In this document: positions 15,173-21,966 of the stretch, in pieces
Layout: every line of letters starts with the position of its first letter
Numbering within the stretch: position 1 is the first letter of the stretch
Source: CAZMGD01 sp964565705
GTDB taxonomy: Bacteria > Actinomycetota > Acidimicrobiia > Acidimicrobiales > Ilumatobacteraceae
Length of the DNA stretch: 28,343 nt
Direction: 5' to 3'
NCBI GenBank assembly: GCA_964565705.1
Contig: CAZMGD010000051.1
Location: 1 to 28,343 of the forward strand
Position numbers and translations under genes: made by a program
Notes under the pieces: model-generated
Databases searched by the model: none
What the model saw: only the letters and a program-made list of their open reading frames with translations
What the model was told of the DNA's origin: nothing

Positions 15173-15919
15173 TCATGTGCCGCGCTGCCGAGCCACTTCG
15201 AAGCACAGCACGGTCGCGGCCATCGCCACGTTCAGGCTCTCGCCCCGGCCACGGTGCGGGATCGTGATCCACCCGTCCACGGGTGCGTCGTCGGGTACAC
15301 CGTGGGCCTCGTTGCCGACGACCACGGCGACGGGGGACGCGAGATCGGTGGCGGTGTACACCGAGCCCTGGTGCGACGACGTCGCGACCAGGCGCCGGCC
15401 GGCGAGCCGCAGGTCCCCGAGCGTGAGACCGGTGTGGACCGGGACGTGGAACACCGCGCCGGCGGAGGCACGCACCACCTTGGGGTTGAACAGATCGACC
15501 GATCCAACCGTGAACACGACGGCGTCGGCGCCACTGGCCTCGGCGGAGCGCAGGATCGTCCCGGCGTTGCCGGGATCGGCGATCGCGTCGGCGACGACGA
15601 CGAACGTCGCCTCGTCGAGCCTTGCGCGAGAGGGTCGTTGCATCTGCACGATGGCGAGCACCGGCTGAGGCGACTCCGTGGATGCGGCGCGCTCGATCAC
15701 GTTCGGCGCAAGGTCGTGCACGGCGCCCCCCGCTCCGGTGACGGGCGCTGCGCCGGGCGCGACGAACTGGTCGAGCACCACCCACCCGGCCGAGGCTGCC
15801 TCGGCGATCAGGGTCGGGCCCTCGACCACGAACACACCCTCGTCGTGACGCGCACTGCGGCGCCCCAGGAGGCGCCGCAGTCGCTGGACGTGTGGGTTGG
15901 AGAAGGTGAGCGGTGTCAC
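15173..15919 (-). CDS. SpoU/TrmH-family rRNA 2'-O-methyltransferase
   Basis: This SPOUT-class methyltransferase probably modifies a ribose in rRNA. In the same place next to rplT, other Actinobacteria carry a gene named tsnR or rlmB-like. The 248-residue product has an N-terminal L30e-like substrate-binding domain (FSNPHVQRLRRLLG, then VFVVEGPTLIAEA) and the knotted catalytic domain with motif 1 (ADPGNAGTILRSAEASGAD), motif 2 (VVVGNEAHGVP) and motif 3 (IPHRGRGESLNVAMAA). The start is the GTG at 15919, 10 nt after the rplT stop. No ATG fits, and the N-terminal motif must be included. A perfect 11-bp stem lies within its first codons. The target nucleotide is unknown. Confidence 0.9.
   Translation of the reverse strand: MTPLTFSNPHVQRLRRLLGRRSARHDEGVFVVEGPTLIAEAASAGWVVLDQFVAPGAAPVTGAGGAVHDLAPNVIERAASTESPQPVLAIVQMQRPSRARLDEATFVVVADAIADPGNAGTILRSAEASGADAVVFTVGSVDLFNPKVVRASAGAVFHVPVHTGLTLGDLRLAGRRLVATSSHQGSVYTATDLASPVAVVVGNEAHGVPDDAPVDGWITIPHRGRGESLNVAMAATVLCFEVARQRGT
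15854..15881. other. strong GC hairpin inside the 5' end of the methyltransferase gene
   Basis: ACTGCGGCGCC (15854-15864) and GGCGCCGCAGT (15871-15881) form a perfect 11-bp stem with a 6-nt loop. On the minus strand it lies about 50 nt past the rplT stop, inside the coding region for the methyltransferase N-terminus. It could reduce readthrough or translation after the ribosomal-protein operon, or simply reflect Arg- and Gly-rich codons. Confidence 0.4.
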
Positions 15920-15929
15920 CCGGTGTGCA

Positions 15930-16292
15930 TCAGGCGGCGGCGAGCGCCGACTTGGCTGCCTGCACCAGCGCGCCGAACGCGGCCGGATCGGTGACGGCCA
16001 GGTCGGACAGCACCTTGCGGTCGGTCTCGATGCCCGCAGCGTGCAGCCCGGCGATGAACCGGCTGTAGCTGAGGTCATGCAGGCGGCAGCCGGCGTTGAT
16101 CCGCTGGATCCACAGGCGGCGGAACTCACCCTTGCGTGCACGGCGGTCGCGGAACGCGTACTGGCCGCTGCGCATGACCTGCTCGTTGGCGGCGCGGACC
16201 GAGCGGCTCTTGTTGCCGTAGTAGCCCTTGGCCCGCTCCAGGGTCTGCTTGCGATGCTTCTTGGCGGCGACGCCGCGCTTCACTCTGGCCAT
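15930..16292 (-). CDS. rplT: 50S ribosomal protein L20
   Basis: L20 binds 23S rRNA and is needed early in large-subunit assembly; in several bacteria it also represses its own operon. The 120-residue product starts MARVKRGVAAKKHRKQTL and contains the conserved GYYGNKSRSVRAANEQVMRS and RLWIQRINAG segments. The very basic N-terminal tail is followed by the globular C-terminal domain. AAGGAG lies 8 nt before the ATG at 16292. The gap from rpmI is 29 nt, typical of the infC-rpmI-rplT operon. Confidence 0.98.
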   Translation of the reverse strand: MARVKRGVAAKKHRKQTLERAKGYYGNKSRSVRAANEQVMRSGQYAFRDRRARKGEFRRLWIQRINAGCRLHDLSYSRFIAGLHAAGIETDRKVLSDLAVTDPAAFGALVQAAKSALAAA

Positions 16293-16321
16293 CTCTCAGG
16301 CTCCTTTCGTCGTCGGTCCGC

Positions 16322-16519
16322 TCAGCGCTCGGCGAGCAGTCGCTTGATCTTCTTGGCGTCACCGGGGTGAACGTCGACCGTGCCGTCGAGCCGACGGGTG
16401 CGCGTCGAGGGCTTCTTCTCGAACAGGTGCTGGCGCATGGCCTGCTGGCGGCGGAGCTTGCCGGTGCCGGTCTTGCGGAAGCGCTTGGCCGCGGTCTTGC
16501 TGGTCTTCATCTTGGGCAT
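16322..16519 (-). CDS. rpmI: 50S ribosomal protein L35
   Basis: L35 is a small basic large-subunit protein. The 65-residue product starts MPKMKTSKTAAKRFRKTGTG and has the usual length and the Lys/Arg-rich composition. AGGAG lies 9 nt upstream of the ATG at 16519. It sits between infC and rplT as in most bacteria. Confidence 0.98.
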   Translation of the reverse strand: MPKMKTSKTAAKRFRKTGTGKLRRQQAMRQHLFEKKPSTRTRRLDGTVDVHPGDAKKIKRLLAER

Positions 16520-16560
16520 GGATGGGGTCTCCTGGTCGTCGCCGGCGCTCGTGCGCTGGC

Positions 16561-17232
16561 TCAGGCTGGGTCGGTCGGTTGGTCGCCGGGGACCGGCTCG
16601 GCCACGGCGGCGGACGCCGGGACATCGTCGGTGGGAGGCGTGGCCCTCGCCGCAGCTGCGGCTTCGGCCTCGGCTGCTTCCTCGGCCGCCTTCTTGGCGG
16701 CCAGCTCAGCGGCCTTCTTGTCGGGTGAGAGCACCATCGTCATGTTCCGGCCCTCGAGGCGAGCCGAGGCCTCGACCTTCCCGAGCGGGCCGATCTGGGC
16801 CAGCACCTGGTCGAGGATCTTGGAACCGAGCTCGGGGTGGGCCATCTCGCGGCCTCGGAACTGCAGGGTCACTTTGACCTTGTGACCCTCGTTGAGGAAC
16901 TCGTGCATGTGGCGCACCTTGGTGTCGAAGTCGCCCTTGCCGATCTTGGGCCGGAACTTCACCTCCTTGACGGAGATGTGGGTCGCCTTCTTGCGGGATT
17001 CCTTCTGCTTCTGCGATTCCTCGTACCGGAACTTGCCGTAGTCCATGATCCGGCAGACCGGAGGCGTCGCCTGTGGGGCGACCTCGACCAGATCGAGATC
17101 CTGGCTGCGGGCCAAGGCGAGCGCATCGGGCAAGGGCTTGATGCCCAGCTGGGCGCCATCGGGGCCGATCAGGCGGACTTCACGCGCACGAATGCGATCG
17201 TTGTACCGCGGCTCGTTCGTCGGCGGGGCTAT
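16561..17232 (-). CDS. infC: translation initiation factor IF-3, apparent AUA start
   Basis: IF3 binds the 30S subunit, prevents early 50S joining and checks the start codon and initiator tRNA. The 223-residue product has the N-domain (NDRIRAREVRLIGPDG, then DLDLVEVAPQATPPVCRIMDYGKF), a linker, the C-domain (FRPKIGKGDFDTK, LQFRGREMAHPELG, GRNMTMVLSP) and an extra Ala/Glu-rich tail of about 40 residues. No ATG, GTG or TTG exists between an in-frame TGA (17239-17241) and the conserved NDRIR segment. The first ATG in frame (17133) would remove that segment. ATA at 17230-17232 gives a product that aligns in length with mycobacterial IF3. AUN starts at infC are known to allow self-regulation. An ATG at 17242 is in another frame; a one-base sequence error there is the main alternative. 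Confidence 0.93.
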   Translation of the reverse strand: MAPPTNEPRYNDRIRAREVRLIGPDGAQLGIKPLPDALALARSQDLDLVEVAPQATPPVCRIMDYGKFRYEESQKQKESRKKATHISVKEVKFRPKIGKGDFDTKVRHMHEFLNEGHKVKVTLQFRGREMAHPELGSKILDQVLAQIGPLGKVEASARLEGRNMTMVLSPDKKAAELAAKKAAEEAAEAEAAAAARATPPTDDVPASAAVAEPVPGDQPTDPA

Positions 17233-17454
17233 GACTGCTCATCCCTGTGCAATGGGTGTTGCCTCCCAGTGGTGGTTCGGTTGGTGCGGGAAGCTCCAGC
17301 CAACACGCCACGGGAGCCCGCCCGTGGCCACGGGTGAGCGGTCGGTGTCGCATCGACCTGCCGCACTCGGAAACCCGGTGGACAGGTGGGAGGTGCGCGC
17401 TTCGTGCGCAACCCCCGCTTCGGCCTCGGTTGTCGGCTCGGTAGGGTAGCGCAC
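17233..17454 (-). promoter_or_regulatory. infC leader region with alternative stems
   Basis: This 222-nt gap between infC and the divergent DUF1844 gene holds no further gene. CCACGGG (17308-17314), CCCGTGG (17321-17327) and CCACGGG (17328-17334) lie in a row, so the middle arm can pair with either neighbour but not both. A GTTGG/CCAAC pairing lies closer to infC. No TANNNT box is near the infC start, so infC mRNA probably has a long leader, as in operons controlled by IF3 or L20. No clear infC promoter was found. Confidence 0.4.
17442..17447 (+). promoter_or_regulatory. leaderless -10 box of DUF1844 gene
   Basis: TAGGGT lies 7 nt upstream of the GTG at 17455 and supports that start. Confidence 0.5.
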
Positions 17455-17772
17455 GTGACCGACGATGCCACCGAGAGCGACGAGACGCTCGACAGCACGG
17501 TCGACGCAGCGCAGGACGCGCTCAACCAGGTCCGCGATCAGCTGCTCCAGTATCCGGCTGAAGGCGTCGTCGCCAACCACGCGATCGGGCTCTACGAGCT
17601 CGCCGCGATCCACCTCTCGGCCGAGCCGCCGAACCTCCACGAGTCGGCGCTGGCGATCGACGCGCTCGGCTGCCTCGTCGAGGGCCTCGGCGACCGCCTC
17701 GGCGAGCAGGCCTCAGTGCTGCGCGACGCGCTGGCCAACATCCGCATCGCCTTCGTCCAGATCAAGGGTTAG
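17455..17772 (+). CDS. DUF1844-type small protein
   Basis: The 105-residue acidic protein resembles DUF1844 proteins, which often lie next to infC in Actinobacteria. It is mostly helical, with the stretch GLYELAAIHLSAEPPNLHESALAIDALGCLVEGLG as its core (about residues 44-78; key marks LAAIHL, EPPN and AIDALG). No catalytic motif, signal peptide or membrane segment is seen. The GTG start at 17455 has a TANNNT box 7 nt upstream. It is divergent from infC, and its stop overlaps the stop of the amidohydrolase-fold gene by 4 nt. The function is unknown. Confidence 0.75.
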   Translation: MTDDATESDETLDSTVDAAQDALNQVRDQLLQYPAEGVVANHAIGLYELAAIHLSAEPPNLHESALAIDALGCLVEGLGDRLGEQASVLRDALANIRIAFVQIKG

Positions 17773-18659
17773 CTGGATCGACGGGTCTGGGGGAGCTTGA
17801 AGACGCGCAGGGCGTTCTCTCGCAGGAACTTGGGCCAGACGTCGTCGTTGAAGGGCACGTTGGGCATGTCGCGGAACTGGCGCTCGAGGGTCAGGCCGGC
17901 CGGGAAGTAGCCGCAGTACATGATCTTGTCGGCGCCGCGGGTGTTGGCGTAGTTGATGATGTCCCTCGGATAGTGCTTCGGCGCGAACGCGCTCGTCATG
18001 TAGTGCAGGCCCGGCCACTTGAGCATCAGCTTGACGGCGAGCGCGGTCCACGGCTCGCCGCCGTGCATCATCACCATCGTCAGTTCGGGGAAGTCGTACA
18101 GCACCTCGTCGAAGTGCTCGACGTGCTGCGGCCACGACGGCATGCGGGGCCCGACGATGCCGCCGTTGATGCAGATCGGGATGTCGAGCTCGCAGCACGT
18201 GGCGTAGATCGGGTACATCTTCTTGTCGCCGATGCCGACCTGCGGGAACATGCCCGAGGGGAACGTCATCGCGGCGACGATGCCGTGCTCGTCCTTGGCC
18301 CGCTCCAGGTCGCGCAGGCTCTCCATGCCCTTGTTCGGGTTGGCCTGGCCCATCAGGTGGAAGCGGCCCGGGTACTCGGCCTTGGCCCGGATGCCGTTGG
18401 CGGACATGCCGGTCATCGCCTGCTCGATGCCGAACTCGTCCATCTTGTCGACGACCCAGCGCACCGGGTCGACGCCGGGTTCCACGACATCGGGCACGTC
18501 CTTGAACATGTACTGGGCGGGGAACTCGAACTCCTCCAGGCTCTGGCGGTCCTTCAGGAGCGGGCGGAAGAAGTCGTAGGTCGCCTTCTTCTCCTCGATG
18601 GACTGGTGGGGGAAGCCGATCCCCAGGTCGATGATCCCGATGTCCTTGGAGAATCCCAT
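17769..18659 (-). CDS. amidohydrolase-fold (Amidohydro_2) protein
   Basis: The 296-residue product resembles a subfamily of Amidohydro_2 TIM-barrel proteins frequent in Actinobacteria, recognisable by FEFPAQYMFKDVP, DKKMYPIYATCCELDIPI, MMHGGEPWTALAVKLMLKWP, SAFAPKHYP and NTRGADKIMYCGYFPAG. Usual metal ligands appear missing: the N-terminal HxH is absent (DLGIGFPHQ has a single His), and the C-terminal Asp of GSDxP is replaced in YCGYFPAG. The His of MMHGG remains. It may bind or act on substrate without the standard metal site. The ATG at 18659 has TACGGT 7 nt upstream. It is convergent with the DUF1844 gene. The substrate is unknown. Confidence 0.8.
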   Translation of the reverse strand: MGFSKDIGIIDLGIGFPHQSIEEKKATYDFFRPLLKDRQSLEEFEFPAQYMFKDVPDVVEPGVDPVRWVVDKMDEFGIEQAMTGMSANGIRAKAEYPGRFHLMGQANPNKGMESLRDLERAKDEHGIVAAMTFPSGMFPQVGIGDKKMYPIYATCCELDIPICINGGIVGPRMPSWPQHVEHFDEVLYDFPELTMVMMHGGEPWTALAVKLMLKWPGLHYMTSAFAPKHYPRDIINYANTRGADKIMYCGYFPAGLTLERQFRDMPNVPFNDDVWPKFLRENALRVFKLPQTRRSS

Positions 18660-18666
18660 GGCCGGC

Positions 18667-18672
18667 ACCGTA
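18667..18672 (-). promoter_or_regulatory. leaderless -10 box of amidohydrolase-fold gene
   Basis: TACGGT on the minus strand, 7 nt upstream of the ATG at 18659. It separates this gene from the upstream alkyltransferase-like gene, which ends at 18692. Confidence 0.5.
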
Positions 18673-18691
18673 GTTGGACTCCGGTTCCAGT

Positions 18692-19012
18692 TCAGCTTCG
18701 GAAGCGGCCGTGCTCGGCGTGGCGCACCTTGCCGTCGTGCACGGTGACACCCTCCGCTCTCAGCAACGCCGACTGCTCGCGCTCGTGCCCGGGCACGAGG
18801 CGACCCACCGAGTTGACAACCCGCCACCACGGCACGTCCTCGTCGGTCGTCGCGAGCACCCTGCCCACCAACCGGGACTGCCGCGGGTACCCCGCGTCCT
18901 CGGCGATCTCGCCGTAGGTCACGACCTCCCCCGGGCCGAGCGACCGGAGCACGGCGAGGATCCGCTCGGTGCGCTCGGCGCTCAGACCGCCAGGACCTGC
19001 GTCGCTTCCCAT
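18692..19012 (-). CDS. alkyltransferase-like (ATL/MGMT-family) protein
   Basis: The 106-residue protein is the DNA-binding domain of the O6-methylguanine methyltransferase family. The active-site PCHR motif is replaced by PWWR (in VPWWRVVNSVGRLVPGH), so it cannot accept an alkyl group. Such ATL proteins bind O6-alkylguanine lesions and hand them to nucleotide-excision repair. Other family marks are VVTYGEIAEDAGYPRQSRLVGRVLA (helix-turn-helix and Arg finger region) and the C-terminal LLRAEGVTVHDGKV. The ATG at 19012 lies 31 nt inside the preceding cold-shock-like gene, so the two are tightly coupled. Confidence 0.88.
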   Translation of the reverse strand: MGSDAGPGGLSAERTERILAVLRSLGPGEVVTYGEIAEDAGYPRQSRLVGRVLATTDEDVPWWRVVNSVGRLVPGHEREQSALLRAEGVTVHDGKVRHAEHGRFRS

Positions 19013-19179
19013 TCGCCGAACCGTGCCAGCGGTGTGAACACGACGTCGGTGCCGACCTCGATGTGCCGGGTGCCGTCGGCGATGTTGGCAGCGTGGAACC
19101 AGTGGGCGGCTCCCCCGTCGGCCACCACCGTGCCGATGCCGCGCGCGCCGTCGAACTCGGTGACCCGACCCCGTGGCAT
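18982..19179 (-). CDS. divergent cold-shock-domain-like protein
   Basis: The 65-residue product has the length and pattern of a cold-shock domain: GRVTEFDGARGIGTVVADGG, then HWFHAANIADGTRHIEVGTDVVF, then an ATQV end. The RNP1 core, GFGFI in typical proteins, is GIGTV here, and RNP2 (VFVHF) is WFHAA, so most aromatic nucleic-acid-stacking residues are lost except W and F in HWFH. Nucleic-acid binding may be weak or altered. The ATG at 19179 shares one base with the hisG stop (TGATG); a GTG three bases earlier is possible. It overlaps the ATL gene by 31 nt. Confidence 0.75.
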   Translation of the reverse strand: MPRGRVTEFDGARGIGTVVADGGAAHWFHAANIADGTRHIEVGTDVVFTPLARFGEWEATQVLAV

Positions 19180-20051
19180 CACGGGACGATCTTGGAGATG
19201 GCCAGCTCGACGATGTCGGTCGCGCCCGCATCCTTGAGTGCCGGGATCACGGTGTTGATGAGGTGCTTGTCGACGACCGACTCGACCGCGAAGCCTCCAC
19301 CGGACAGCGTGCTGATCGTCGGCGACTTGGCGAACGGCAGCACCGCGAGCACGGCGTCGAAGCGGTCCTCGGGCACGTTGATCTTGACGAGCACCTTCGT
19401 GCGAGCGGCGATCGTTCCCTGCAGCAGCGTCATCAGCTGCTCCATCGCGTGTCGCTTGGCGTCGTCGGCGTACGCCGTCGGGTTGGCGACGACCTCGGTG
19501 TAGCTGGTCAGCATCGTGTCGAGGATCCGCAGCCCGGCGGCGCGCAGGGCCCGGCCGGTCTCGGTGATGTCGACGATGCAGTCGGCGATGTCGGGGATCT
19601 TGGCCTCGCTGGCGCCGTAGCTGAGGCGCACATCGGCGTCGACGCCGTGCTCGGCGAAGAACCGCCGGGTCAGTTCGGGATACTCGGTCGCGACGCGCAA
19701 GCCCTGCTTCAGCTCATCGACCGACGTCGCCGGGTCGTCGGCAGCGACGGCCACGACCACCCGCACCGGATCGGATGTGGCCTTGGAGTACTTCAGTTCT
19801 CCCAGGCTGACGACGTCGCTGGACGTCTCCTCCACCCAGTCGCGGCCCGTGATGCCCAGGTCGAACAAGCCCTCGGCGACGTAGCTCGGGATCTCCTGGG
19901 GGCGCAGGATCCGCACGTCGGCGATGCGCGGGTCCGCGACCTGTGCCTTGTAGTCGACCGTCGACGAGCGCTTCACCGCCAGGTCGGCCTGCTCGAACAG
20001 TTCGAGCGTCGCCTTCTCCAGCGATCCTTTGGGCAACACCAGCCGCAGCAC
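19179..20051 (-). CDS. hisG: ATP phosphoribosyltransferase, long form
   Basis: HisG joins ATP and PRPP in the first, feedback-controlled step of histidine synthesis. The 290-residue product is the long form that works without HisZ: the catalytic domains start LRLVLPKGSLE, the PRPP-binding region is DCIVDITETGRALRAAGL, and a C-terminal regulatory domain (about 215-290) ends GATDIVELAISKIVP. The start is the GTG at 20051, with TAGCCT 8 nt upstream. No other his gene is in the window. It leads an apparent three-gene unit with the cold-shock-like and ATL genes. Confidence 0.97.
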   Translation of the reverse strand: MLRLVLPKGSLEKATLELFEQADLAVKRSSTVDYKAQVADPRIADVRILRPQEIPSYVAEGLFDLGITGRDWVEETSSDVVSLGELKYSKATSDPVRVVVAVAADDPATSVDELKQGLRVATEYPELTRRFFAEHGVDADVRLSYGASEAKIPDIADCIVDITETGRALRAAGLRILDTMLTSYTEVVANPTAYADDAKRHAMEQLMTLLQGTIAARTKVLVKINVPEDRFDAVLAVLPFAKSPTISTLSGGGFAVESVVDKHLINTVIPALKDAGATDIVELAISKIVP

Positions 20052-20059
20052 GGCGGATC

Positions 20060-20065
20060 AGGCTA
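20060..20065 (-). promoter_or_regulatory. leaderless -10 box of hisG
   Basis: TAGCCT on the minus strand, 8 nt upstream of the hisG GTG. It overlaps the stop codon region of the P450 gene, so hisG is probably transcribed separately. Confidence 0.5.
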
Positions 20066-21292
20066 CCGACCCGCCCGTTCTGCGAGACGGCATCGGACGC
20101 GCACCGCGTCGAGGCGGTTCTCGAGCGCGAACGGCGCCCAGCGCGGCTCCTCGACCAGCTCCATGTCGCTGCACCGCTCCACGATGACGGCGAGCGTCTC
20201 TTCGATCGTGGCCCGAGCGATCGCGTGGCCGAGGCACACGTGCGGGCCGGCGCCGAAGGTCAGGTGGGACACGCCACGGATCTCGCGGCGGATGTCGAAG
20301 CGATCCGGGTCATCGAACTCTTCCGGGTCGCGGTTGGCCGCCTTGAGCAGCACCGTGACCCGATCGCCCTCCTCGAAGTGGAGCCCGAAGGCGTCGGTGG
20401 GGCCGGCGGCCTTCTTCGGGATGCGGTCGATCGCAGGGTGGAACCGGAGCGCCTCCTCGCTCGCGCCCCGCTTCCAGCGGGCAGGGTCGCTGCGCAGCAG
20501 CTCCGCTTGCTCGGGGTTGCGGACCAGTTCCATCACCGCACTCCCGATGATGCTCGACGTGCTGGATCCGGCACCGAAGATCGAGGAGAACAGCGTGTTC
20601 AGCTCGCCCTCCGACAGCGTTCCCTGATCGTCACACGCCTGGGCGAGGTACGTCAGTAGGTCATCGCGGGGCTCGCGCCGACGGCGCTCGTAGAGCATCG
20701 CGGTGTGGTCCATCCGCTTCTGGATGCCGGCGTTGACCTTCGCCCGCATCTCTGGGTCGAGGAGCCTGCCGAATGCGTCGATCAGACCGGAGCTGCCCCG
20801 CGGATCGACGGCCCCGTCGAACTCCTCCTCGCCGATGCCGAGGAAGTCCATCGTCGAGAGGCGCGGCAGGCGATAGGCGAGGTCGAGCACGTCGACCTCG
20901 CCGGCGCTCAGCTGCTGGTCGAGGAGATCGTCGACGTGGCGGACGACGATCGGGCGCAGGTCGTCGGCGCTGCGCTTGGTCAGCGCCCACGACGCCAACG
21001 ACCGGACTCGCCGGTGCTCCGGGCCCTCCAGCGTGTTGATGCGGTGCTTGCCCCACGTGTGCAGGGCGTCACCCTCCCCGAAGCCCATCCGTTCGAGCTG
21101 CTCGATGCCGTCCTGGATGAACTCCGTGCCGCGTACCGTCTCGAAGGCGTCGTCCCAGCGGAGGATCGCGACGAGCCCGTCGGGCGTGCGCGCCACACGG
21201 TGCTCCTCGCGCAGCCGCTGCAGGGTCGGGTAGGGGTCCTGCCAGAAGTCGGCGTCGTCCATCGGGACGACAGGAAGCGCGTCGAGCTGCAT
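20063..21292 (-). CDS. cytochrome P450
   Basis: The 409-residue soluble bacterial P450 has the usual landmarks: I-helix AGSST (241-245; the common acidic residue before Thr is Ser here), the ExxR pair (E280, R283 in EEALRFHP), a DPDRFDIRRE meander, and the heme loop FGAGPHVCLGHA with Cys353. It needs a ferredoxin and reductase, which are not encoded nearby. The ATG at 21292 shares one base with the stop of the upstream fusion gene (TGATG), so they form an operon. A longer reading from 21322 would overlap that gene. The substrate is unknown. Confidence 0.94.
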   Translation of the reverse strand: MQLDALPVVPMDDADFWQDPYPTLQRLREEHRVARTPDGLVAILRWDDAFETVRGTEFIQDGIEQLERMGFGEGDALHTWGKHRINTLEGPEHRRVRSLASWALTKRSADDLRPIVVRHVDDLLDQQLSAGEVDVLDLAYRLPRLSTMDFLGIGEEEFDGAVDPRGSSGLIDAFGRLLDPEMRAKVNAGIQKRMDHTAMLYERRRREPRDDLLTYLAQACDDQGTLSEGELNTLFSSIFGAGSSTSSIIGSAVMELVRNPEQAELLRSDPARWKRGASEEALRFHPAIDRIPKKAAGPTDAFGLHFEEGDRVTVLLKAANRDPEEFDDPDRFDIRREIRGVSHLTFGAGPHVCLGHAIARATIEETLAVIVERCSDMELVEEPRWAPFALENRLDAVRVRCRLAERAGR

Positions 21293-21945
21293 CAGTCGCG
21301 GTCCTGCCAGGTGCACACGCACGCTTCGTTGCCCTCGGCGTCCGCGAGCACCCAGAACGAGCGCGCGGCGCGGTCGCTGAGCAGCGTGCCCCCGGCGGCG
21401 AGCGCAGCAGCGATGCGCGCCTCGGCCTCGTCCTCGCCGACGGTCACGTCGATGTGGATGCGGTTGCGCTGCGGGCGGGGCGCGTCCATCTGCTGGAACC
21501 AGAACGGCGGGCCGGCACCCAGCGGATCGCGCACGGCAGACGGGCCGTCGTCGATGTAGCCCAGGACCGCCCGCCAGAACGGCAGCACGGCCGGGATGTC
21601 GAGCGCGTCGATCGCGACCTCGAGCCCCTGCGCCCGCTGCGGCTCGCTCGTCGCGCCGGCGTCGGCGGCGAGCGCCGAGATGGTGCGAGCCATGCCGGCG
21701 TCGAGATCGGTCAGCCCGCCCGCCGAGTGGGTCGTGAGCACCACGTGCACGCGGTCGGGATAGCGGATGTCGAGGTCAGGGTGGTGCTGCACCGCCTCGG
21801 CGGCCGACGCGATCCGGGCGGCCAACGCGGTCGCACCTTCGAACGATCCGGCGCGGAAGTGGGCATCGATGTGGTCGAGCACGATCCGCCAGTCGTCCAG
21901 TCCTGGCAGCTGGGCGAACGCGCTGGAGGTCAGTCGTTCGGGCAT
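21292..21945 (-). CDS. pterin-4a-carbinolamine dehydratase-VOC fusion protein
   Basis: The 217-residue protein joins two domains. Residues 1-95 match pterin-4a-carbinolamine dehydratase (PCD/DCoH), with the motifs HHPD (54-57) and THSAGGLT (72-79). Residues about 105-217 resemble a glyoxalase-like VOC domain, with LEVAIDALDIPAVLPFWRAVLGY, RIHIDV and a C-terminal RSFWVLADAEGNEACVCTW. PCD dehydrates 4a-hydroxytetrahydrobiopterin after aromatic-residue hydroxylases, but no such hydroxylase is near. The ATG at 21945 follows TAGGGT by 6 nt. It is coupled to the P450 gene, suggesting a shared oxidative task of unknown substrate. Confidence 0.88.
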   Translation of the reverse strand: MPERLTSSAFAQLPGLDDWRIVLDHIDAHFRAGSFEGATALAARIASAAEAVQHHPDLDIRYPDRVHVVLTTHSAGGLTDLDAGMARTISALAADAGATSEPQRAQGLEVAIDALDIPAVLPFWRAVLGYIDDGPSAVRDPLGAGPPFWFQQMDAPRPQRNRIHIDVTVGEDEAEARIAAALAAGGTLLSDRAARSFWVLADAEGNEACVCTWQDRD

Positions 21946-21949
21946 GTCC

Positions 21950-21966
21950 GAACCCTACGAGGGTTC
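21950..21966. promoter_or_regulatory. -10 box within a 17-bp palindrome upstream of the PCD-VOC gene
   Basis: GAACCCT, acg, AGGGTTC is a perfect 7-bp inverted repeat with a 3-bp centre. On the minus strand it contains TAGGGT (21952-21957), the leaderless-type -10 lying 6 nt before the ATG at 21945. It also overlaps the mogA-like stop codon. It could be an operator over the P450 operon promoter or a terminator hairpin for the gene upstream. Confidence 0.4.

Noticed and set aside
17182..17242. ATG at 17242 as the infC start
   Set aside because: It opens a different frame that stops after 20 codons, so it can serve infC only if the sequence has a one-base error or a frameshift occurs. Kept as the alternative under the AUA-start finding.
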